DNA from: a bacterium
GTDB lineage: Bacteria; Hinthialibacterota; Hinthialibacteria; H5-UNCL2
Direction: 5' to 3'
NCBI GenBank assembly: GCA_015075175.1
Contig: JABTUV010000012.1
Span: 1 to 36,017, forward strand
Length of the DNA: 36,017 bases
The notes beneath the pieces were generated by a model that was not told the origin of the DNA, did no database searches, and saw nothing but the letters and a program-made list of their open reading frames with translations. Made by a program: the position numbers and the translations under genes. Below, in pieces: positions 32,144-36,017 of the stretch; the stretch's first letter is position 1, and every line of letters starts with the position of its first letter.

Positions 32144-33451
32144 TTAATGACCCACCAGGCGCACGCGCACGTCCTGCAACAATTTCTTGGCCGAGCGATG
32201 GCGCGGTTCGCGCGCCAGCAGCCGTTCCAGTTCGCTCTGCGCGAGCCGGTAGTCTCCGCGCAAGAAATGGATGCGGGCGATCTCGACCAAGCTCTCGCCG
32301 TGCAAGGGTTCGATGCCCTGCACTTTTTTCAGATGCACGAGTGCGGGCGTGAACAATTGCTCCTCGATCAGGTTGCGGGCGATGCCCAGGTGCGCGTCGA
32401 TGATGCTCTGCTTGACCTTGGAATCGTCGGGCACCAGGCGCCGGAGCCGATTCCAGATCACGAAGGGTTTATCGCGGTCGCCGTTGGCCAGGTAGCTTCG
32501 GGCCAAGAGGTCCAGCGCCTCGGCGTCCTCGGGCTGCTGGTTCAGGTAGCGCTCCAGGGCGGCGATGGCCTCGCGATACTTGCCCTCCGAATAGCAGGCG
32601 TAGCCCATCTGCTTGTTGGGATTATCGTAGCGCGCCTTGGGCTTTTCCGGAACGGTGTCCGCAGCCGGCGCCGGGGACGGCGCCAGCGCCACGTGCCGGA
32701 ACTCGCCCAGCTGCCGGCTGGTCTCCTTCACCAGCGCCTTCCAATACGCATCCGCGGGCCGCATCCGCTGTTGCGTTTCCCAGGCTGACAGGCATTGCTG
32801 CCAGTACGGCAATCCCTCGTGATCCCGATGCAGGCGGTGCAAGGCCATGGCGAGGTTCTGCAGGATGGCCGTATTCTTAGGCTCCAACTGCTGCGCCCGT
32901 TTCCAGTACTCGACCGCCTCCTTGAACCGGTTCTCCATGGCCAGGTCGTAGCCGCGCTTATGATAGAACCGGAAGATGTTGCCGACGACTTCAGCGTCGC
33001 CGGGCGCCAGTTTCTTGAGACGCTCCCATTCCGCCAGGGCCTTTTCTTCCTCGCCCAGCATGAAAAGCGCGAGGCTGCGCTGCTTGTAAAGCCGAAGCAA
33101 TTCGGTCGACGTCACCCCCGCGCCCGCCGCTTGCTCCAGTTCCTTGATCTGCTGATTCAGCTTGATCAGGGAGACCTTTTCGGCGGAGCAGTCCGAAAAA
33201 CCGATCTCGCCCTCGAGGGGCGAAAAAAGCGTGAGGTCGGCTCGGGCGCGCTTGGCCGGATCGCGCAGTGTGTCGTAGGCCGCCCGGATGCGCGTGAACT
33301 CCTCGGGGAAGAGCTCGGGCGAATAGCGGCGGACGAGTTTGAAGTACGCCTTCTTGATTTCGTCCGCCTTGGCATTCCGGCCCACACCCAGATCACGGTA
33401 GGGATCGCGCGTCTCCGTCTTCTGGGACTTCCCCAAGAACTCAAATGCCAT
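32144..33451 (-). CDS. J-like domain/TPR protein lacking the HPD motif
   Basis: The 435-residue protein, from the ATG at 33451, opens with a J-domain-like helical region (DPYRDLGVGRNAKADEIKKA, then YFKLVRRYSPELFPEEF and IRAAYDTLRDPAKRA). The HPD tripeptide that activates Hsp70 is replaced by Ser44-Pro45-Glu46, although the surrounding helices II and III are well conserved. The remainder consists of TPR-like repeats (residues 125-250 and 275-430), including LFMLGEEEKALAEWERLKKL and LARSYLANGDRDKPFVIWNR. It is first in the Hsp70 operon. It could bind clients or the partner Hsp70 without classical ATPase stimulation. A GTG four codons upstream is the alternative start. A promoter is visible 15-44 nt upstream. 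Confidence 0.85.
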   Translation of the reverse strand: MAFEFLGKSQKTETRDPYRDLGVGRNAKADEIKKAYFKLVRRYSPELFPEEFTRIRAAYDTLRDPAKRARADLTLFSPLEGEIGFSDCSAEKVSLIKLNQQIKELEQAAGAGVTSTELLRLYKQRSLALFMLGEEEKALAEWERLKKLAPGDAEVVGNIFRFYHKRGYDLAMENRFKEAVEYWKRAQQLEPKNTAILQNLAMALHRLHRDHEGLPYWQQCLSAWETQQRMRPADAYWKALVKETSRQLGEFRHVALAPSPAPAADTVPEKPKARYDNPNKQMGYACYSEGKYREAIAALERYLNQQPEDAEALDLLARSYLANGDRDKPFVIWNRLRRLVPDDSKVKQSIIDAHLGIARNLIEEQLFTPALVHLKKVQGIEPLHGESLVEIARIHFLRGDYRLAQSELERLLAREPRHRSAKKLLQDVRVRLVGH

Positions 33452-33465
33452 GTTCACCCACACTC

Positions 33466-33495
33466 ATGATACTGCAATCGCAACAGCGGCGTCAA
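33466..33495 (-). promoter_or_regulatory. putative promoter of the Hsp70/lar operon
   Basis: On the minus strand TTGACG (33495-33490) and TATCAT (33471-33466) are 18 nt apart, ending 14 nt before the ATG. The leader would be very short. No CIRCE-type inverted repeat is present. Confidence 0.5.
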
Positions 33496-33504
33496 GTGAC
33501 GGGC

Positions 33505-33526
33505 GGGCAAAGAGTTATATTTGCCC
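33505..33526. promoter_or_regulatory. 7-bp dyad just upstream of the Hsp70 operon promoter
   Basis: GGGCAAA (33505-33511) pairs with TTTGCCC (33520-33526) around GAGTTATA. It lies 9 nt upstream of the -35 box, so it could be an activator or repressor site, or a weak terminator of the leftward gene at 33698. No T-tract follows. The rest of 33527-33697 shows nothing I can name. Confidence 0.3.
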
Positions 33527-33697
33527 CCGCGACCGGTTTGGAACCTGCCGGCGGCCCGCCGCTGGTGCTTTTCCATCACCCTGTTCCGGCAAAAGCGTAA
33601 GTCTAACCCCCGCGGACTCCAGCGTCAAGGCGCGGCGGAAACTTTCGGCGTCGGGTGAGCCGAAGGGGCGCAAAGCAGGCGGGCGGGCGGCGCGGCC

Positions 33698-34474
33698 CTA
33701 TCGGCCAGTCTTGATGATGTCGCCCCGGCTTTTGGCGCCGTTGGTGGGATCGTAAAACCAGCCCGCCAGCTCCGGCGGCCACGGCTCGTTCCGCCGCCGG
33801 CTCGAGAGGTATTCGCCCAGGCGCGCCAGGTCCGCGTCCGGCGTCTTGTCCGGCCCCACGGACCGCACAATCCAGACGTTCCTGCCGTTGGTCCAATAGC
33901 CGTAATGGTACGCCCGCTCGCGGAAGACGTCGCCCGGCAGGACGGAGATGTAGGCCACGGGGCTGGTGAGAGTACGCTCGAACTTGGCCTCCAGAATGTC
34001 GCCGCCGGGCAGGAGGTCCCCCGTGTAGTATTCGCGATCCGTAGGATAGCGATTGTCATCCACGTAGAACGATTCCAGCGCGATGGCCACGCTGAGCTGC
34101 TCGGATTGGACCCTGACGACCTTGGCCCGTTGTTGCGCATGTAAGAAGTTGGGCACGGCGATGGCCGCCAAAATGAGCATGATGAGCGAAATCAACCCGC
34201 AGACGATGGAGAGTACGATGCCGGCGATGGCCACGCTGTGGCCGGTGATGCGCCCGCCGCTCTTGTTGATGTCGGAGAGGGCCAGGATGCCGAGAATGAG
34301 CGCGGGAATTGAGAGAACGACGGGCAGACAGAGGCCCAGAATGGCAAGCACGACCGACCAGACAGCTTTCTGCGAGAGGCGCGGCGCCTCGGGCCGTGGG
34401 GGCAGGCTCGCGCCGCAGCTGCCGCATGATGTGACGCCCGGGGGATTGTCGTAACCGCAATGGTCGCACCGCAT
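33698..34474 (-). CDS. zinc-ribbon/DUF4190/pseudopilin-like fusion protein
   Basis: The protein has 258 residues from the ATG at 34474, which has GAGG 7 nt upstream; the longer open frame is not favoured. It begins MRCDHCGYDNPPGVTSCGSC, a zinc ribbon (Cys3, Cys6, Cys17, Cys20). Two membrane helices follow (VWSVVLAILGLCLPVVL and HSVAIAGIVLSIVCGLISL) around ILGILALSDINKSGG, which is the DUF4190 pattern. The second helix merges into AAIAVPNFLHAQQRAKVVRV and LESFYVDDNRYPTDREYY, the body of a GspG-type pseudopilin. The prepilin cleavage signal is missing, so it is a pilin-like domain anchored by another membrane module. The C-terminus (WFYDPTNGAKSRGDIIKTG) also resembles pseudopilin ends. Confidence 0.8.
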   Translation of the reverse strand: MRCDHCGYDNPPGVTSCGSCGASLPPRPEAPRLSQKAVWSVVLAILGLCLPVVLSIPALILGILALSDINKSGGRITGHSVAIAGIVLSIVCGLISLIMLILAAIAVPNFLHAQQRAKVVRVQSEQLSVAIALESFYVDDNRYPTDREYYTGDLLPGGDILEAKFERTLTSPVAYISVLPGDVFRERAYHYGYWTNGRNVWIVRSVGPDKTPDADLARLGEYLSSRRRNEPWPPELAGWFYDPTNGAKSRGDIIKTGR

Positions 34475-34896
34475 CGCCACACCTCGAGAGTCAGAATGGC
34501 CGATGGCACGAGAGAAGTGAATCAGAGAGTAGTCCCCCGGCCAGCTGAAGTCAAGGCGGATGGGAATCGGGGTGCAACCGTAATGATTCACGGCTGCAAA
34601 TCGCGTGGAACTGCTCCAAGCGGTCGCCGCGGTTGCGGAGGTCTGAAGCGTCATTTCGACCGAAGCGCCTTGTCATTATGAGCGAACCACCTTGTCATTT
34701 CGACCGAAGGGAGAAATCCTACCCGCTGCTACCGTGGCTCGAGTACGCGGGAGAAGATTTCTCCCTTCGGTCGAAATGACAGCTCTGGCGGCGGGTGGAG
34801 GCGATCCGATCCTTGCCTGGAGTGCGGGAGGCGGCTTGGGCGGAGCGGGGAGAAGCGTGGGCATGGGAAGCCGCCATTGTGGTTGGAAAAAAGTGC
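34475..34896. other. gap with a 22-nt tandem/inverted element
   Basis: This is 422 bp without a gene. The only structure I can name is the repeat element at 34649-34781. No clear promoter for the leftward zinc-ribbon gene is visible. Confidence 0.5.
34649..34781. repeat. 22-nt tandem repeat ending in a 26-bp inverted repeat, copy 2
   Basis: Three 22-nt-spaced units (TCATTTCGACCGAAG at 34651, the diverged TCATTATGAGCGAA at 34673, TCATTTCGACCGAAGGGAG at 34695). The last unit (34693-34718) is matched by a perfect 26-bp inverse copy at 34756-34781. It has the same plan as 14843-15021 with a slightly different unit. Confidence 0.88.
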
Positions 34897-34925
34897 TTGA
34901 CAGGGCGCGCGAAGATTATTATATT
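34897..34925 (+). promoter_or_regulatory. strong sigma70-type promoter for the ArsR-family gene
   Basis: TTGACA (34897-34902) and TATATT (34920-34925) are exactly 17 nt apart, the best promoter match in the window. Confidence 0.75.
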
Positions 34926-34942
34926 TCGCCACGTAACGAAAT
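34923..34942. promoter_or_regulatory. operator-like dyad at the ArsR-family promoter
   Basis: ATTTCG (34923-34928) and CGAAAT (34937-34942) form a 6+6 dyad with 8 nt between, overlapping the -10 and the probable start of transcription. This is where ArsR-family repressors usually bind. Confidence 0.55.
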
Positions 34943-34954
34943 GAGGAGGGGGCC

Positions 34955-35320
34955 GTGCAGGAGGTAGTGGAGGTGGCCAAGGCGCTGGGGGACGAGACGC
35001 GGCTGCGGCTGCTGTGCGCGTTGGGGGAGAGAGAGTTGTGCGTGTGCCAGCTCTTCGTGCTGGTGGAATTGGCGCCTTCCACCGTCTCCAAGCACCTGGC
35101 GATTCTGCGGGCGGCGCGGCTGGTGGAGATGCGCAAGGAGGGCCGGTGGGTGTACTACCGGCTGGCGGGGCGGGAGGCGCCGGAGCCGGCGCGGTCGGCG
35201 CTGGCGTGGCTGCGGGGGCGTCTGGGCGATGATCCCATCCTCGCCCGGGACCGCCGCCGCCTGGCCCGCATTCTGAAGATGACGCCGGAGGAGCTGTGCG
35301 AGCGGGGATGCCGGTGTTGA
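34955..35320 (+). CDS. ArsR-family winged-helix metalloregulator
   Basis: The 121-residue protein starts at a GTG preceded by GAGGAGGGGG. It has the ArsR fold order ALGDETRLRLLCALGERELC, APSTVSKHLAILRAARLV (recognition helix) and VEMRKEGRWVYYRLAG (wing). ELCVCQL places Cys29 and Cys31 in the helix that carries the arsenite site of ArsR, and the tail ends CERGCRC with three more cysteines that could add a ligand. It would repress its own promoter until metal binds. No arsenic-resistance or transporter gene follows; the next region is a decayed gene on the other strand, so its target may be elsewhere or lost. Confidence 0.9.
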   Translation: MQEVVEVAKALGDETRLRLLCALGERELCVCQLFVLVELAPSTVSKHLAILRAARLVEMRKEGRWVYYRLAGREAPEPARSALAWLRGRLGDDPILARDRRRLARILKMTPEELCERGCRC

Positions 35321-35329
35321 GGGCGTGCG

Positions 35330-35737
35330 TAGGCGCAGCACGCTGCGCAAGCACGGGGCCTTCTCGTAGGCGCGATGGCCGCATCCAACTGGTTGGTCTG
35401 AAAGTAGGCGTAACCCAACATGCGATGGCGGTGGAAAGTCGGGATGGGCTCGATGGCCCCTTGTTTTCGATGGCGGCGGCGACGTCGCCGGCGCGCTTGA
35501 GGTCCTGCGCCTTCTGGAAGGCCGCGGCGGCGTCGGCTGGGACGCCCACCTCGGGTGTGGCGTCAACCGCGCCCGCGCCGCCGCCGGATCGGACGCCGGC
35601 AATCCGCCCTACCCTCCTGCCGCTCCGCCGCCAGCGACTTCTCGCCTGCGCCTCCCTCCGGCCGCTTCTGTTCGCATCCCGCCAATACCAGAATCCCAGC
35701 GACCAACATGCCAAACCCAACGCGCCGACCTTGCCAT
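35330..35737 (-). pseudogene. decayed TPR lipoprotein gene
   Basis: Read leftward, a lipoprotein signal MLVAGILVLAGCEQKRP (lipobox LAGC) is visible from an ATG at 35709, or from an ATG at 35737 with a one-base shift. After EKSLAAERQEG the sense reading changes frame to AAAAFQKAQDLKRAGDVAAA, then again to AIEPIPTFHRHRMLGYAYFQ with TNQLDAAIA, and once more to AYEKAP. These are TPR-type helices in at least three different frames within 400 bp. No sensible C-terminus is found before the ArsR-family gene on the opposite strand. It is a broken gene or a stretch of poor consensus. Confidence 0.55.
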
Positions 35738-35789
35738 GATGCCCCGCTCGCAGATTCACCACCCCCACGCTAACACACCCCGAGTCGTC

Positions 35790-35831
35790 TGAAAAGAGAA
35801 CAGGCCCACCGCTGGGGTCAGTGGGCCTGTT
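35790..35831 (-). terminator. putative intrinsic terminator for a leftward gene outside the window
   Basis: GAACAGGCCCAC (35797-35808) pairs perfectly with GTGGGCCTGTTC (35820-35831) with an 11-nt loop. On the minus strand it is followed by TCTTTTC. The 12-bp stem is strong and the T-tract short. Confidence 0.6.
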
Positions 35832-36017
35832 CGTGCGGTCCGGGAAGCGTGGGCCGGTAGATTGGTTGGACCACCGGCCATTCTTTGCTAAACCGTGGAG
35901 CATCGTACGGTTGGGAAAGGATAGGGCACGCGCTCCCGGACCGATCTCAGTTTTGCCGTCAGTACCGGCAGTGCGCGCCGACTGCCCGCTCGCACCGCTC
36001 GCTCCCAGGGCGGTGCA
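35832..36017. other. window end, no supportable gene
   Basis: On the minus strand 39 codons end inside the terminator hairpin (reading from PILSQPYDAPRFSKEWPVVQ), but a TGA lies just upstream in the same frame. It may be the end of a damaged gene extending beyond the window. Confidence 0.3.

Noticed and set aside
33452-33530. CIRCE/HrcA or sigma32 control of the Hsp70 operon
   Set aside because: No TTAGCACTC inverted repeat and no heat-shock -35/-10 pattern is present. The promoter looks vegetative.
35321-36017. Arsenic-resistance genes downstream of the regulator
   Set aside because: Neither strand shows arsenate reductase, transporter or methyltransferase motifs; only a decayed TPR lipoprotein and a terminator are visible.

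Overview
The window reads as a chromosomal segment of a GC-rich, Gram-negative-type bacterium. It has many secreted Thr/Pro-linker proteins, pseudopilins cleaved by prepilin peptidase, a gingipain-type (C25) protease with a dockerin-like tail, zinc-ribbon membrane proteins and dense short hairpin repeats between genes. This mix recalls uncultured lineages such as Sumerlaeota, Hydrogenedentota or planctomycete relatives. That placement is an inference of low confidence, because no rRNA or tRNA gene is visible.

Layout. 1-803 (minus): two minor pseudopilin genes. 1146-5684 (minus): one giant secreted multidomain protein gene broken by an in-frame TGA and several frameshifts. 6027-9978 (minus) and 10575-17292 (plus): a divergent surface-glycan locus with a flippase, GT4 glycosyltransferase, frameshifted methyltransferase, SDR epimerase, DegT aminotransferase, AsnB-type amidotransferase, GT-C-like membrane glycosyltransferase and PglD/NeuD-like acetyltransferase. 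17606-18580: a tRNA-dihydrouridine synthase that may be translated from a leaderless mRNA. 18835-21390 (minus): the C25 protease. 21769-22905: another GT-B glycosyltransferase. 23035-23631 (minus) and 23848-25320 (plus): a GspG-like pseudopilin and guaB, divergently transcribed, each with a clear sigma70-like promoter.

25576-33451 (minus) looks like a single seven-gene operon: a J-like TPR protein lacking HPD, a divergent GrpE, a short Hsp70, a zinc-ribbon/TPR/membrane/coiled-coil protein, larB, an unknown secreted protein with a GspG-like tail, and larC. A REP-type palindrome sits on the larC start. The non-canonical Hsp70 set co-transcribed with nickel-pincer cofactor genes is the most unusual gene system here. 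The right end holds a zinc-ribbon/DUF4190/pseudopilin-like fusion, an ArsR-family regulator with a strong promoter and operator-like dyad, and a decayed TPR lipoprotein gene.

The intergenic DNA is itself notable. At least seven families of short palindromic or tandem elements occupy almost every gap, some supplying stop codons, abutting ribosome-binding sites or displacing a start codon. Indels recur in a few genes (giant secreted protein, methyltransferase, larC, TPR lipoprotein), several at homopolymer runs, while other long genes are intact. Real decay and consensus error cannot be told apart from the sequence alone.
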